Below are positions 1 to 12,149 of a stretch of 64,000 bases of DNA, piece after piece. Source of the DNA: Scylla paramamosain (lineage: Eukaryota; Arthropoda; Malacostraca; Decapoda; Portunidae); assembly GCF_035594125.1 (NCBI RefSeq), contig NC_087168.1, forward strand, positions 6,644,501 through 6,708,500, read 5' to 3'. The notes under the pieces are model-generated. The model was given only the letters and a program-made list of their open reading frames with translations. It made no database searches and was not told the origin of the DNA. Numbering within the stretch: position 1 is the stretch's first letter; each line of letters opens with the position of its first letter. The position numbers and the translations under genes are program-made.

Positions 1-2280
1 CGAATAAAAACTTGTCTTTTGAGTGTTTTTCAAATTGTTAGGGACCAAAACGCTAAAAATGTATGCTAAATATCCAATGTAGGAAACGAAACGATATTAA
101 CATAAACCTACCTTATGTGTGTTTTTCAGTTTCTTAGGTACTAAAACGATAAAACACATGAATAACGCTCTATATGGAGAAACAGAACAACATAACCAAA
201 AACAAGATATTATGAGTGATTAACACAATGTTACGGATCCAAACTGCAAAATCCATGCAAAACACCATTGCTAGAAATGTGTAATATGAGTGTTTTTGGA
301 ATTGTCAGGTACCAAAACGGTTAAATGTATGGAAAGCACCTTATATGAGGTAAAAAGGCGACATTACCAGAAAGATGTCCTTACGAAGTCTATAAGCGTA
401 TTAGGCACCAAAACGCCAAAAAAGCATGGAAAGCACCTTATGTCGAAAATAATAAAATAAACATTATCGAAAACATATCTTTTTCAGGGTTTTTGAGCTT
501 CGTTACGTACTAAAACGCGAAAACACGTGTATAATACCCTTTAAAAAGAAACAGAACAATATTATGAAAAAAAAAAAAAACATGTATTACGAGTGACTTT
601 GAGCTAGTTAAGTACCAAAACGCTAAAAAAAAATGCATGCAAAGTACCCATTATGGAAAACGAAAAAAATATTAACAGAAACGTGTAATATGAGTGTTTT
701 TAACCTTCTTAGTTACCAAAACGCTATAACACATGAATACCACTTCATATGGCCAAACACAATAACATTACCAAAAACGTGTATTATGAACGATTACCAC
801 AATGTTAGGGGCCAAAACGCCAACCTGTAAGAAGAATCAGAACTACAATGCTTAAAATATGTAATATGATTGTTTCTGAGCTTCTTAGCTACCAAATCGC
901 TAAAGTGCATGCAAAGCACTTTTTTATGTGAAAAGAAAGCAATATTAACAAGAACTTGTATTTTAAGTGTTTTTAAAGTTCTTATGCACCAAACCCCTAA
1001 AAAGCATGGAAAACACGTTATATTGGAAAGCAAAGCAACATCAGAATCGTGTATTTACGCATAGAAAACACCATTTCTGTGGAAAAAGAATAACGTTACC
1101 AAAAAACGTGTTTTGAATGTTTTTTTAGATTGTTACGTATCAAAACGGCAAAATGCATTCAAAGCACTTTATATGGGGTAAAGAGACGATATTATCAGAA
1201 ATAAGTCATTTGAGTATTAGGCACCAGAACGTTAAAAATGAACCTTTTGATTGTTTTTGAGCTTGTTAGGTACCAAAACGCTAAAAAGTATATGCAAAGT
1301 ACCCAATATGGGAAACGAAACGAGATTAACAGAAACGTATATTATGTGTGTTTTTTTTCAAGTTCTTAGGTATCAAAATGCTAAAACACATGAATATGGA
1401 GAAAGACAACAACATTACGAAAAAACGTGTATTATGAGTGATTACCGCAATGTTACGGACCAAAATCGACAAAGTGCATGCAAAGCACCCTACAAGAAGA
1501 ATCAAAAGAAAAATGATAAAAAATGTGTAACATGAGTGTTTCTGGGCTTGTCAGGTATCAAAACGGTAAAGTTCATGGAAAGCACCTTTTCTGGGGAGAG
1601 AAAACAACATTATCAAAAAACATGTCTTTTAAATGGTTTTCAGCTTCTTACGTAACAAAACGCTAAAAATCACGGAAAATAAAACAACTTTATCCAAATC
1701 GTGTCTTTTGAGTGTTTTTAGCTTGTTACGTAAAAAAAAAAAAAAAAGACAGTAAAACAGCATTTCTGGAGAAATAGAACAATACTAAGAAAAACGTGTT
1801 TTATGTGTTTTTGGGGTTTTTAGTTTAAAAACGCCAAAATGCATGGAAAGAACCCTATATAGGTTAACGAGACGATATTACTAGAAGCGTAGCATTTTGG
1901 TGTTTATGTGCGTATTAGATATCAAAACGCTAAGAAGCATGGAAAAGACCCTATATTTGAAAAGAAAATAATTTTAGCGAAAACATGTATTTGAATGTTT
2001 TTGAGCTTGATTACATAACAAAAGGCAAAAACACATGCAAAACACCTCTTACGAAGACACAGAACATTATGAAAAACGTGTATTTTGAGTGTCTTGAGTT
2101 AGTTACTAAAACGCTAAAAATGCATGTAAGGTACTCATTATTGGAGACGAAACGATATCAACTGAAACGTGTTATATGATTTAAAAAAATGTTTTTTTAC
2201 CCTTTTAGCTACCAAAACGTTAAAACACGAATTAAATGTTATTTGGATAAACAGAACATTACAGAACATATCATATGAAA
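1..2280 (+). repeat. 96-bp satellite block, forward orientation
   Basis: Tandem monomers of about 95-105 bp, each marked by a box like TAGGTACCAAAACGC followed about 15 bp later by GCATGCAAA or GCATGGAAA and ending ATTACCAAAAACGTGT. The boxes recur near 312, 409, 511 and 615 and onward. Several monomer types are recognisable, for example one with ACACATGAATA near 150 and 725 and one with GATTACCACAATGTTAGG near 790. Monomers are strongly diverged and carry many short A-run indels. No coding gene is visible; open frames here translate the satellite. The block is cut at about 2280 by an unrelated insertion. Confidence 0.93.
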
Positions 2281-2502
2281 ACCTTTGCAAAATCTCAATT
2301 GCTTATCTAATTGCTTTTTAAATGTTGCAAATAAGCTAAAACAATGAAAGAAAAAATAAAGTGTTGTAAAATTTTTTTTTTTTTTAATAAGATCATTCTT
2401 GAACTGACCAGATCTAGTAAGAAACTTCTCATATTTAGATGAATTTACTTACATTTCAGATATCTCAAATCTTTCAGAATGTGCTACCAGACACTTTTAA
2501 AA

Positions 2503-2724
2503 GTTTGTAGAACATTTTAGAACATTCCATTCAGTGTAAAAATTTCCAGAATATTTTAGAAGTTTCTAGAATACAGTAGAAATATGTAGAAGCATTAGGA
2601 ATTTTCTAGAATCTACAATAATTTTCTAGAATGATTCAGAATATTCTAAAGTAGGTTCAAGAATATTCTAGAAAGATTGAGAAAATTCTGTAACACATTC
2701 TAGAAAGACTAAGAATATTCTAGA
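2503..2724 (+). promoter_or_regulatory. cluster of heat-shock-element-like inverted GAA/TTC units
   Basis: At least eight GAAnnTTC or TTCnnGAA pairs lie in about 220 bp. The best is GAATATTCTAGAA at 2661-2673, three alternating units, which matches the minimal heat shock factor binding site. Others include TTTCTAGAAT near 2562, 2602 and 2622, GAAAATTC at 2681-2688, TTCTAGAA near 2699 and GAATATTCTAGA near 2713. A TATA box follows about 15 bp downstream. The arrangement fits a heat-inducible promoter, but TTCTAGAA is also a simple palindrome that could have multiplied as a short repeat, so function is inferred. Confidence 0.55.
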
Positions 2725-2738
2725 GTACTGCTTGACAA

Positions 2739-2746
2739 TATAAAAG
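2739..2746 (+). promoter_or_regulatory. TATA box (TATAAAAG)
   Basis: A consensus TATAAAAG sits immediately 3' of the heat-shock-element-like cluster and about 80 bp upstream of the coding-like fragment. A start site would be expected about 25-30 bp downstream, near 2768-2775. Plausible core promoter of the inserted element; no transcription evidence is available. Confidence 0.5.
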
Positions 2747-2822
2747 TAGGGTCTTGCAGACCACCAATTAATTAAGCTTTGGCTGCCTCAGAAGACACAT
2801 CACAAGATGTGAATTGGCATGA

Positions 2823-2945
2823 AGACGCTGCAATCATTCTCAAGATGCATTCTGCTACATATGTGGTCAGTTCATCAAGACAAGAACAAAGAAGTTCTCT
2901 GTGACAGCATCTGCAAAAATTGTGAAATTTAGCTGTTCTCGGGCA
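2823..2945 (+). pseudogene. truncated fragment with CYICG cysteine motif (transposon-associated protein start)
   Basis: About 41 codons are open from just after a TGA at 2820-2822 to an A run. The translation contains DAFCYICGQFI, then a basic stretch (KTRTKK), then FSVTASAK. From memory, a CYICG pair followed by a basic stretch and a TASAK-like segment occurs near the N-terminus of a family of uncharacterised invertebrate proteins encoded by dispersed, probably mobile, genes. The CxxC pair could be half of a zinc-binding site. There is no start codon in frame, and homology appears to end at about residue 30, where the frame runs into the A run at 2945. I therefore call it a broken 5' fragment. 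Family recognition is from memory, and the link to the upstream promoter-like region is inference. Confidence 0.45.
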
Positions 2946-2967
2946 AAAAAAAAAAAAAAAAAAAAAA
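2945..2967 (+). repeat. poly(A) run, 23 bp
   Basis: Uninterrupted A run inside the inserted element, at the point where similarity to the coding fragment ends. It may be an internal homopolymer expansion or a retroposition scar. Confidence 0.85.
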
Positions 2968-3383
2968 CTATAAAGACACAAAAGCAATGTTTGATAGGAA
3001 TAATGGACATTTTCTATTGTTTTGCAATGGAAAAGAGTTAGAAAATAACACTTGCTTGCTTTGCTCAAAGACAAAAATAGTGTTACGCAGTGAGCAGCAA
3101 TCACCATCATGTTAGGGACTAAAAATCCCAAAATGCATACAAAGGACTCTAAAAGAAGAATGAGAATAACATTGCTAAAAATATATAAAATAGATGTTTT
3201 GGCCTCGTTAAGTGCCAAAAGGATAAAGTGCATGGAAAACACCCTTTATGACAAAAGAAAACAATGTTACCAAAAAAGTGCTTTTCAGTTTCTTATGTAC
3301 CTAAACGCTAGAAAAAAAAAAAATGAATACATGCAACATATATGTAAATACATGTAAATAAATATATATAAAATAGATACAAA

Positions 3384-3432
3384 ACAATCTTTCTATAACA
3401 ATCTATAACAATCTAAACAATCTATAACAATC
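3384..3432 (+). repeat. short tandem repeat (TATAACAATC)n
   Basis: Four to five degenerate copies of a 10-bp unit (AACAATC with TCTAT spacing) next to an AT-rich patch, replacing part of a satellite monomer. Confidence 0.75.
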
Positions 3433-4472
3433 TTTTATAAAAAAAAAAAAAAATGGTTTAAATGTTTTTGAGCGTATTAGGTATCAAAAAGCCAAAATAT
3501 ATGCAAAGCACCCTATATGGGGTAACGAGACATTACCAGAAACGTGTCATTTTGATGTATGTGAGCGTATTAGGAGCCAAAACGCAAAAAAAGAAAAAAA
3601 AAGAATATGGAAAAGACTCTGTATGGGATGATAAATTAACATTATCGAATATTTGTATTTTGAATGTTTTTGAGTTCCTTTATATACCAAAACGCAAAAC
3701 ACCTACGGAAAAAGAAAACAATATTGTGAAAAAAAAACGTGTAAAAATACGTACGGAAAAAGAGAACAATATTATGAAAAACGTGTATTTTGTGTGTCTT
3801 TAGACATGCGAGATACCAAAACGCTAAAAAAACAAAATACCCAATATGGGAAACGAAAAGTTATTAACAGAAACGTGTATTATGAGTGTTTTTCCCGTTC
3901 TTACGTACCAAACGCTAAAACCCATGAAGAACACTCTATATTAAGAAACAGAATGACTTTAACAAAAACGCGTATTATGAGTAATTACCTCCATCTTAGG
4001 GACAAAACGCAAAAATACATACAAAGCACCCTATAAAAAGGATTGGAGTAACAATGGTAAAACGTGTAATATGAGTGTTGTTTTGCTTGTGAGGTACCAA
4101 AACGCTAAAGTGCATACAAAGCAACCTATATGGGAAAAGAAAACAACATTGCCAAAAACATGTTTTTTAATGCTTTTCGCTTCTTACTTACCAAAACGCT
4201 GAAAAGCATGGAAAACACACAATATGGGAAAATAAAACAGTTTTATCAAAATCTTGAGTGTTTTTGAGTTTTTTACATACAAAAATATCAATATGCATAG
4301 AAAACACCCTATCTGGTGAAACAGATCAACATTAAAATAAAGGTGTGTTTTCAGTGTTTTTCAGCTTGTTGGGTATCAAAATGCCAAAATGCATGCAAAA
4401 CACCCTTTATGGGGGAAACGAAAAGACATTACCAGACGAGTGTTATTTAGGTATTTATAAGCGCACCAAAAC

Positions 4473-4475
<3 letters not shown>

Positions 4476-4519
<44 letters not shown>
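4476..4519 (+). repeat. poly(A) run, 44 bp
   Basis: The longest homopolymer in the window. It lies directly after a satellite AAAACGTTA box, consistent with in-place expansion of the monomer's own A-rich segment rather than a retroposon tail. Confidence 0.9.
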
Positions 4520-4520
<1 letters not shown>

Positions 4521-6348
4521 ATGGAAAACAACATATGTAGGAAAATAAAAACATCATCAAAACATGTTTCTTAAGTGTTTTTGAGCTTCCTTTTCTACCA
4601 AAACGCAAAGACACATGCAAAACACCCTCTACGAAAAAAAAGAACATTATGAAAAACGTGTATTTTGAGTGTTTTTGAGCTTGTTAGGTACCAAAAGGCA
4701 AAATATGTATGCGAAGGAAAGGCATCATAAGAAACGAAAAGATATTAATAGAAACTTATAAAATGTTTTTTTTTTTTTTTTTTACCTTCTTAGCTATTAA
4801 AACGCTTAAAAACATGAATATCACTTTATATGGATGAAAAGAACAACATTGCTAAAAACGTGGAATATCAGTCATTTTGAGCTTGTTAGTTACCAAAACA
4901 CGTTTTATGGGAACAGACAACAATATTACCAAAAAACGTCTTTTTTTAGTTCTTTTCACCTTCTTACTTACCAAAAACGATAAAAAAGCATGGAAATCAC
5001 GCTATGTCGGAAAACAAAAAAAAAAACTTTAATCCAAATCGTGTTTTTTTCAGTGTTTGTGGGCTTCTTTCGTACAAAAACGCTAAAATTCATGCAAAAT
5101 AACCTTTCTGGAGAAACAACGTTACCAAAAATCTTTGTTTTGAGTGTTATTGAGCTTGTTAGGTATCAAAGTGCCATTATCCATGCCAGTTGTCCCATAT
5201 GGGATAACAAGATGATATTACCAGAAACGTTTTTTTTTTTTTTTCAGCATATTACCCTCCAAAAAAAAAAAAAAAAAACATGGAAAATATCCTATATGGG
5301 AAAACAAATTAACATTATCGAAAACGTATCTTTTGAGTGTTTTTGAGCTTGTTAGGTATCAAAACGGTAAAAATGCATGGAAAGTACCCAACATTGGAAA
5401 CGAAAAGATATTAAAAGAAACATATAACATCATCGAAAACGTGTCCTTTGAGTGTTGTCCATATTTTTATATAATCTAAAGCTAAAACGTATGCAAAATA
5501 CCCTTTCTAGAGAAACATAACGAAATTTACAAAAACAGGTGTTTTGAATGTTTTTGATCCTCTGTGCTGAAACGCCAAAATGCATATAAAACACACTATA
5601 TGGGTAACAAGACGACATTACCAGAAGTGTATCATTTTAGCTCTTTATGAACGTATTAGGCACCAAACGCTATGAAATAATGAAAAAAAAAAAGCCGCTA
5701 AAACACATCAATATCACTCTACATGGAGAAACAAAACAATCTTACCAAAAAAGGTGTTTTATGAGTGATTACCACCATGTTTGGAAACAAAACCGAAAAA
5801 TGCATACAAAGCACCATATGAGAACAAACAGAACAAGAATGCTAAAAACGTGTAATATGAGTGTTTTTGGTCTTGTCAGGTAACAAAACGCTAAACTGCA
5901 TGCAAAATACTCTTTATGGAAAAAGAAAACATTACCAAAAACGTGTCTTTTGAATGCTTTTTAGCTTTTTACGTACCAAAACGCTAAAAAGCATAGCAAA
6001 CACCCTATATTGGAAACCAAACCTACTTCATCAAAATCGTGTCCTTTAAGTGCTTTCCAGGTTCTTACGTAAAAAAAAAAAAAAAAAAAAGGAAAAAAGT
6101 TAAAACTCATATAAAACACCCTTTTAGGAGAAACACAACAACATTAACAAACACATGTGTTTTTAATGTTTTTGAGCTTGTTAAGTAATAAAACGCCAAT
6201 ATGCATGGAAAGCACCCTATATATAGGTAAAGAGACGAAATTGCCAGAAACATGTCTATTTGGTGTTGATGAACGTTTTAGGCACCAAAACACTAAAAGG
6301 CATGGAAAACACGATGAATGTGAAACAAAACATCATTATCGAAACGTG

Positions 6349-6393
6349 AAAATGCATATAAAGCAATTTGTATGAGTGCTTTGTATGCATTTT
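6349..6393. repeat. inverted repeat at F-to-R orientation switch
   Basis: The satellite box AAAATGCATATAAAGCAA (6349-6366) is followed after 9 bp by its near reverse complement GTGCTTTGTATGCATTTT (6376-6393). All monomers to the left are forward and those to the right reverse, so this is a head-to-head junction marked by a hairpin with 18-bp arms (two mismatches). Confidence 0.85.
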
Positions 6394-9300
6394 GGGGTTT
6401 TGGTACCTAAACACAAAAAAAACACTCACAGTAGGTTTTTGGTAAAATTATTCTGTTTCTCCATATATATAAATATTCGCGCGTTTTAGCGTTTTGCTAC
6501 ATAAGAAGATAACCCTCAAAATACACACGATGATAATGTTATTTTGTTTTCCCATGTAGGGTATTTTTCATGCGTTTTAGAGTTTTGGTGCTTAATATGC
6601 TCAAAAACATCCAAATGGCACGTTTTCTGTAAATGTCGTTCTAGTATCTAACCAGCTGGAAAATACTAAACACACACACGTTTTCGGTAATGTTGTTATG
6701 TTTCTCAATAAGATAATAATAATAAGAATAATAAGAATAATAATAATAAGATAACAATAATAAGTTTGCTTTTCTCAAATAGGGTGCTTTGCATGCACAT
6801 TATCGTTTTGGTAAATAACAAGCTCAAAAACACTCTTAATAAACTTTTCTATTAATATCGTTTTATTTCAAAATATCGGGTAATTTGCATGCATTTTGGC
6901 GTTTTGGTACCTTTCAAGCTCAAAAACACTCAAAACACCCGTTTTTGGTAATGTTCTGTTCCTCCATAAAGATTGTTTTGGAGCGTTTTAGAGATTTGGT
7001 ACGTAATAAGCTCAAAAACACGCAAAAGACACGTTTTTGATAATGTTTTATTTTCCCATGTATACTGTTTTCCATTCTTATCAGCGTTTTGATGTAAAAA
7101 AAAAAAAAACACCAAAATGACACGTTTGTGGTAAAATCGTTTTATTACCCCAAATAGGATATTTTGCATACATTTTGTCGTCTTTGTACCTAACAAGATG
7201 GAAAACGCTTAAAACACACAAGTCCGTAATGTTATTCTAGTTGCCCATGAATGCCGTTTTGCATGCATTTTAACATTTTAGTACGTAAGCAGAAAAAATA
7301 AAACATTCAAAAGAATGTTCTTTATTTTTCCCATATAGCGTGCTTTGCATGCACTTAAGCGTTTTGGTACCTAACAAGTACAAAAACACTCATAATATTT
7401 TTTTTTTCTAATAAATTTGTTCTGTTTCTTCATGTTGGCTACTTTGTATGCATTTTGGCGTTTTAGTACCTTACATAGGGGAAAACACTGATAATACACG
7501 TGTTTGGTAATGTTCTGTTTCCTCGATAGGGTGATTTGTATGCATTTTGGAGTTTTATTATCTAACATTGCGAAAAAAAACTCATAATACACGTTTTGGT
7601 AACGTTGTTCTGTTTCTTTATATAGAATGTTATTCATATATTTTTGAGTTTTGGTGAAAATCTCATAATGCACTTCTGTTAATTTCGTTTCGTTTCCTAA
7701 TATCGGGTAATATGCATGTATTTTGGTGTTTTCCGATCTAAAAAAGCTGAAAAACATTCAATACAAATGTTGTTTCTCCATAAAAAAAAAAAGTTATTTT
7801 CCACGCGTTTGAGCGTTTTGGTACGTAAGAAGCTAAAAAAAAAAAAATTAAAATTTCAGCGATATGGTGCTTAATATACCCCAAAAACAACCCATATGAC
7901 AATTTTCTGGTAATGTCGTTCCGTTACTGCATCGAGGGTTCTTTGCATGTATTTTGGCATTTTGGTACTTATGAAGCTCAAAAACACTCAAAATACACGT
8001 TTTTGGCAATGTTGTCCTGTTTCTCCATTACACGTTATTTTGTATGCGTTTTAACGTGTTTGTACATAAGAAATAGAAAAAAAAAACATTTTTAAGAATT
8101 TTTTCCCATATAGGGTGCTTTACTTGCACTTTGTTATTTTTATCCTAACAAGCTCCAAAATTTTCATAACACACGATATTGGTAATGTTGTTCTGTTTCT
8201 TCATTTAGGGTTCTTTGTATGTATTTTGTCGTTTTGGTACCTGACATGAGGAATATCGTTAATATCGTTTCGTTTCCCTATATAAGGTATTTTGCATGAA
8301 TTTTGGCGTTTTATTACCTAATAAGCTCAAGAAAAAATCAAAACACACCTTTTTCCTAACGTTCTTCTGTTTCTTTAATAAAGGGTGGTTTCGACGTATT
8401 TTAAAGTTTCGGTACGTAATAAGCTCAAAACACACAAAAAAAGTTTTTGATGAAGTTGTTTTGTTTTCCTATATAGAGTATTTTCCATGTCTTTTTTTTT
8501 TTTTCTAGAGTTAGGTGCCTACTATGCTTAAAAATAACAAAACAACACGTTTCCGGGAAGGTCGTTTCGTTCCCCGAAATAGGGTGCTTTACATATATTT
8601 TGAAAATTTTGATTATAACAAGCTGGAAAACACTCAAAGCACACGTTTTTTGGTAATATTGTTCTGTTTCTCAATAAAGGGCGTTTTGTATGCGTTTTAG
8701 CGTTTTGGTTTGTCAGTAGCTGATAAACATCCAAAAGAGACGTTATTGGTAATCTTGTTTTCTTTTCCCATTTAAGGTGCCTCTCATGCTTTTGGGCGTT
8801 TGAGTACCTAACAAGTTAAAAAAAAAAAAAACACTCGATATACACGCTTTTTGGTAATGTTGTTTGTCCGCATAGAGTACTATACGCTTATTTTAGCGTT
8901 TTGTTACCCAAGAAGCTGAAAAAGACTCATAATACACGTTTCCGTTAATAATGTTTCACTTACTCATATCAACTACTTTGCATGCGTTTCGATCTTTTAC
9001 TAAAAAGCTAAGAAAAAAAAATCAAAACACCTGTTTTTGTATTTTTTTTTTTTCTGTATCTCCATAAAAAGGTGTTTTGCACGCGTGTTACCGATTTCGT
9101 ACGTAAGAAGCTCATAAACACTCAAAAGACACGTTTTTGATAATACGTTTCTTAATGCCGGATGCTTTGTCTGCATTTTGGCGTTTTGTGGCCTAACATT
9201 TGGAAAAAAAATCTCATAAAACACGTTTTTGGTAAAGTTCTTGCTTCTCGATATAGAGTGCTCTTCACGTGTTTTAAAGGTTTAGTACGTAAGAGACTGG

Positions 9301-11058
9301 AAAAGATTCATAACACAATTTTCTGTCAATATCGTATCATTTCCCCATATCGGGTACTTTGCTTTGGCTTTTTTTTTTTTTTTTTGGTACCTAACAAATT
9401 CAAAATCACATAAAACGCAGTTTTTTTGCTAATTTTGCTCTGTTTCTAAATAAAGGGTGTTTTGGACGCATTTTAACATTTTGGTCCATAAGCTTAAAAA
9501 CAAAAGACACGTTTCTGATAATGTTTTGTTTTCCTATTTAGCGTGTTTTCCATTCTTTTAAACAAAAACACCCAAATGACACATTTCACGTAAAGCTGTT
9601 TTGTTACTTCATAGACGATGATTTGCATGTATTTTGGCGTTTTGGTAACTAGGAAGTTCAAAAACAGTGTTGTCCTGTTTCTATATAAAACCTGTTTTGC
9701 ATGTGCTTTAGCGTTTGGTACGTAAGAAGCTCAAAACACTCAAAAGAGTAAATTTTTTTTTCATTTTTTTTTCTCAAAAATACCCATAATACAAATTCTT
9801 TGGTAATATTGGTATGTTTCTTTATATAGGCTGCTTTGTATGTATGTTAACGTTTTTGTACCTAACATGAGGACAAACAGTATAAATACTCGTTCTTTTT
9901 CTCCATATAGAGATCTATTCATGTGATTTAGCATTTTGGTACGTAAGAAGCTAAAAAAAAAATACTCATAATACACTTTTTCTTTTAATATAATATCGTT
10001 TCCCCATATCCTGCGTGTTCTTTGCATGCATTTTGGCGTTTTTTTTTTACCTAAAAGCTCAAAAACTTTCAAAACACCCTTTTTGCTAATGTTGTTCTAT
10101 TTCTATATAAAAATCGTTTCAGTCGCGTTTTAGCTATTAAGTACGTAAGAAGATCAAAAACACTCAAAAGACACGTTTTTCATAGTTATTTTCCCCCATA
10201 TATAGTATTTTGCATTCTTTTTAGCGTTTTGGAGCATAATGTGCTCAAAAAACACAAAATAACACGTTTTTGTTAAAATCCTTTCCTTTCCTTGTATAAA
10301 ATACCTTGCATGCCTTCTGTGGTCTTATATAAGAAGCTCTTATGTAAGAAGCTCAAAAAACACATACAAGACCCGTTTTTTTTTTTTTTTTATAATATTG
10401 TTTGATTTCCCAAGTAGGGTGTTTTCCATGCCCTTTTTTTTTTATCGTTTTAGTGCCTATTAGGCATAAAATAAAAACATGTTTATGGTAATGTGTATGG
10501 TGAAATAGGATGTTTTACATATATTTTGACATTTTGGTACCTAATAAGATCAAAAACTCTCAAAATACACGTTTGGGGTAATGTTATTATTTTCCTTAAT
10601 AAAGTGTGTTTCGAATGCGTTTTAGAGTTTTGGTATGAAAGAAACTGAAAAAAAAAACTCAAAGGACACGTTTTTAATAATGTTGTCTTCTTTTCCCATA
10701 TAGGGTACTTAAGCAAACACTTTGGCGATTTGGTACCTAAAAAGCTCAAAAACACTCAGAAGACACTTTTCTGGTAATGTTTCCTTTTCCCTATATGGCT
10801 CTCATTGAATTTTGGTATGTAACAAGTTTTAAAAGATACAATATAAACGTTTTTTGGTAATGTTGTTTTGTTTTTCCATACAAGGTGCTATTAGTGTGTT
10901 TTAGCATTTTATTATCTAAGAAGCTAAAAAGCACTAATAAAAAGCATTCCTGTTATTATCGTTTCGTTTCCTCAAATAGGGTCTTTTGCATGGATTTTGG
11001 TGTTTTTGTACATGACAAGGTAGGAAACACTCTAATCATACACTTTTTGGTAATTTTT
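6376..11058 (-). repeat. 96-bp satellite block, reverse orientation
   Basis: Continuous reverse-complement monomers, with boxes such as GCGTTTTGGTACCTAACAAG followed by CTCAAAAACACTCA and ACGTTTTTGGTAATGTT. The same monomer types as in 1-6.3 kb are present, again diverged and with A/T-run indels. No gene is seen. It ends at the LINE fragment beginning near 11059. Confidence 0.93.
6708..6765 (+). repeat. (AAT/AAG)n microsatellite
   Basis: Imperfect AATAAG/AATAAT trinucleotide-type run inside a reverse satellite monomer. Confidence 0.85.
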
Positions 11059-11885
11059 CTGCACTTTTCCACGTCTTTTCATAGACGTCCAACCCTTCAG
11101 GAGGTAAACATATCACGCAGGGAAGCCACAGAACGCTTGACTTCTGATTTTTCTAAAATTTGTGATTGGGACAGAGCAAACTTGGTATTGTTCAATGCCT
11201 CAAAAACTCAATTCCTCCATCTATCAACTCGACACAACCTTCCAGACAACTATCCCCTCTTCTTCAATGACACTCAACTGTCCCCCTCTTCTACACTGAA
11301 CATCCTCGGTCTGTCCTTTACTTATAATCTGAACTGGAAACTTCACATCTCATCTCTAGCTAAAACAGCTTCTATGAAGTTAGATGTTCTGAAACGTCTC
11401 CGCCAGTTTTTCTCATCCGCCCCCAGCTGCTAACTCTGTACAAGGGCCTTATCCGTCCATGTATGGAGTATGCTTCACATGTCTGGGAAGGTTCCACTCA
11501 TACTGCTCTTCTAGACAGGGTGGAATCGAAAGCTTTTCGTCTCATCAACTCCTCTCCTCTAACTGACTGTCTTCAGCCTCTCTCTCACCACCGCAATGTT
11601 GCATAGCTAACTGTCTTCTACCGCTATTTTCATGCTAACTGCTCTTCCGATCTTGCTAACTGCATGCCTCCCCTCCTTCCGCGGCCTCGCTGCACAAGAC
11701 TTTCTTCTTTCTCTCACCCCTATTCTGTCCACCTCTCTAACGCAAGAGTTAACCAGTATTCTCAATCAGTCATCCCTTTCTCTGGTAAACTCTGGAACTC
11801 CCTGCCTGCTTTTGTATTTCCACCTTCCTATGACTTGAATTCCTTCAAGAGGGAAGTTTCAAGACACTTATTCATCAATTTTTGA
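11059..11885 (+). pseudogene. reverse transcriptase C-terminal remnant, Jockey-like
   Basis: About 275 codons corresponding to the region downstream of the reverse transcriptase catalytic motif (thumb and C-terminal segment). Recognisable landmarks in order are [66 protein letters not shown] and IPFSGKLWNSLP, ending at TGA 11883-11885. It is broken. The frame changes near 11415-11424, where the first frame terminates just after RLRQFFSS while homology continues in the next frame. A TAG stop at 11604-11606 also interrupts the second frame. The fingers and palm domains, catalytic aspartates and endonuclease are absent, removed by 5' truncation, so the copy is dead. Landmark recognition is from memory of the family; the breaks are read directly from the sequence. 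Confidence 0.85.
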
Positions 11886-11990
11886 CCACTGCTTTAACCC
11901 TTTTATGGGACTGGCATTTCAGTGGACATTTTTTTTTATTAGATTTTTGTTGCCCTTGGCCAGTGTCCTTCCTACATAAAAAAGAAAAAA
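11059..11990 (+). mobile_element. 5'-truncated Jockey-like non-LTR retrotransposon (LINE)
   Basis: A distinctly less AT-rich island. It encodes the C-terminal part of a LINE reverse transcriptase, then an ~100 bp 3' UTR and an A-rich end (ATAAAAAAGAAAAAA at 11976-11990). The 5' truncation, coding sense toward the A-rich end and polypeptide landmarks fit target-primed insertion of a Jockey-clade element. From memory, very similar protein ends are annotated in large numbers in crab genomes. It lies exactly where the satellite changes from reverse (left) to forward (right). Confidence 0.85.
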
Positions 11991-12149
11991 TACTAAAACT
12001 CATGCAAAACACCAATTATGGAAAACAGAACATCATTGCCCCAAAAAAACGTGTATATTGAGTGTTTTTTTCAGATTCTTAGGTATTAAAATGCGAAAAT
12101 GGATGCAAAACACCGTCTATGGGGTAACAGAACGACATTACCAGAAAAA
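11991..12149 (+). repeat. satellite, short forward block
   Basis: About one and a half forward monomers (CATGCAAAACACC, then TTAGGTATTAAAATGCG) between the LINE end and a reverse block. The segment at about 12089-12149 is repeated at 12756-12830, so the reverse block is flanked by direct copies of the same forward monomer. Confidence 0.85.

Larger units (their letters stand above)
2281..3097 (+). mobile_element. unclassified ~0.8 kb insertion with promoter-like 5' region
   Basis: This stretch lacks the satellite boxes. The interrupted monomer ends TATCATATGA on the left and resumes ATCACCATCATGTTAGGG on the right, close to where an uninterrupted copy would continue, so it looks like a clean insertion. 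In order it holds an AT-rich lead (2281-2500), a dense cluster of GAA/TTC motifs (about 2503-2724), a TATA box (2739-2746), a short coding-like fragment (2823-2945), a 23-bp A run, and an unmatched ~130 bp tail. No terminal inverted repeats and no convincing target-site duplication were found by eye. The layout suggests the promoter plus start of a longer transposable element or processed gene, but the class is not identified. Confidence 0.6.
3098..6366 (+). repeat. satellite block, forward, with ~890 bp nine-monomer period
   Basis: Forward monomers continue after the insertion. Monomer types recur in the same order. The type with TAAAAC(A/C)CATGAA is found at about 3916, 4806 and 5700 (steps of 890 and 894 bp). 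The GATTACC-type monomer is found at about 3980 and 5767 (two steps of ~893 bp). This gives an imperfect HOR of roughly nine monomers. Some units are disturbed by A-run expansions (4476-4519, 5261-5278) and monomer loss or gain around 5211-5600. No gene is seen. Confidence 0.85.

Noticed and set aside
2503..2724. GAA/TTC cluster as an independent mini-satellite
   Set aside because: Spacing is irregular and a TATA box and coding fragment follow, so a promoter reading fits better, though a repeat origin is not excluded.
2772..3242. Minus-strand 156-codon open frame across the insertion edge
   Set aside because: It is antisense to the CYICG fragment, crosses the poly(A) run as poly-Phe, and ends in satellite, so it is a chance frame.
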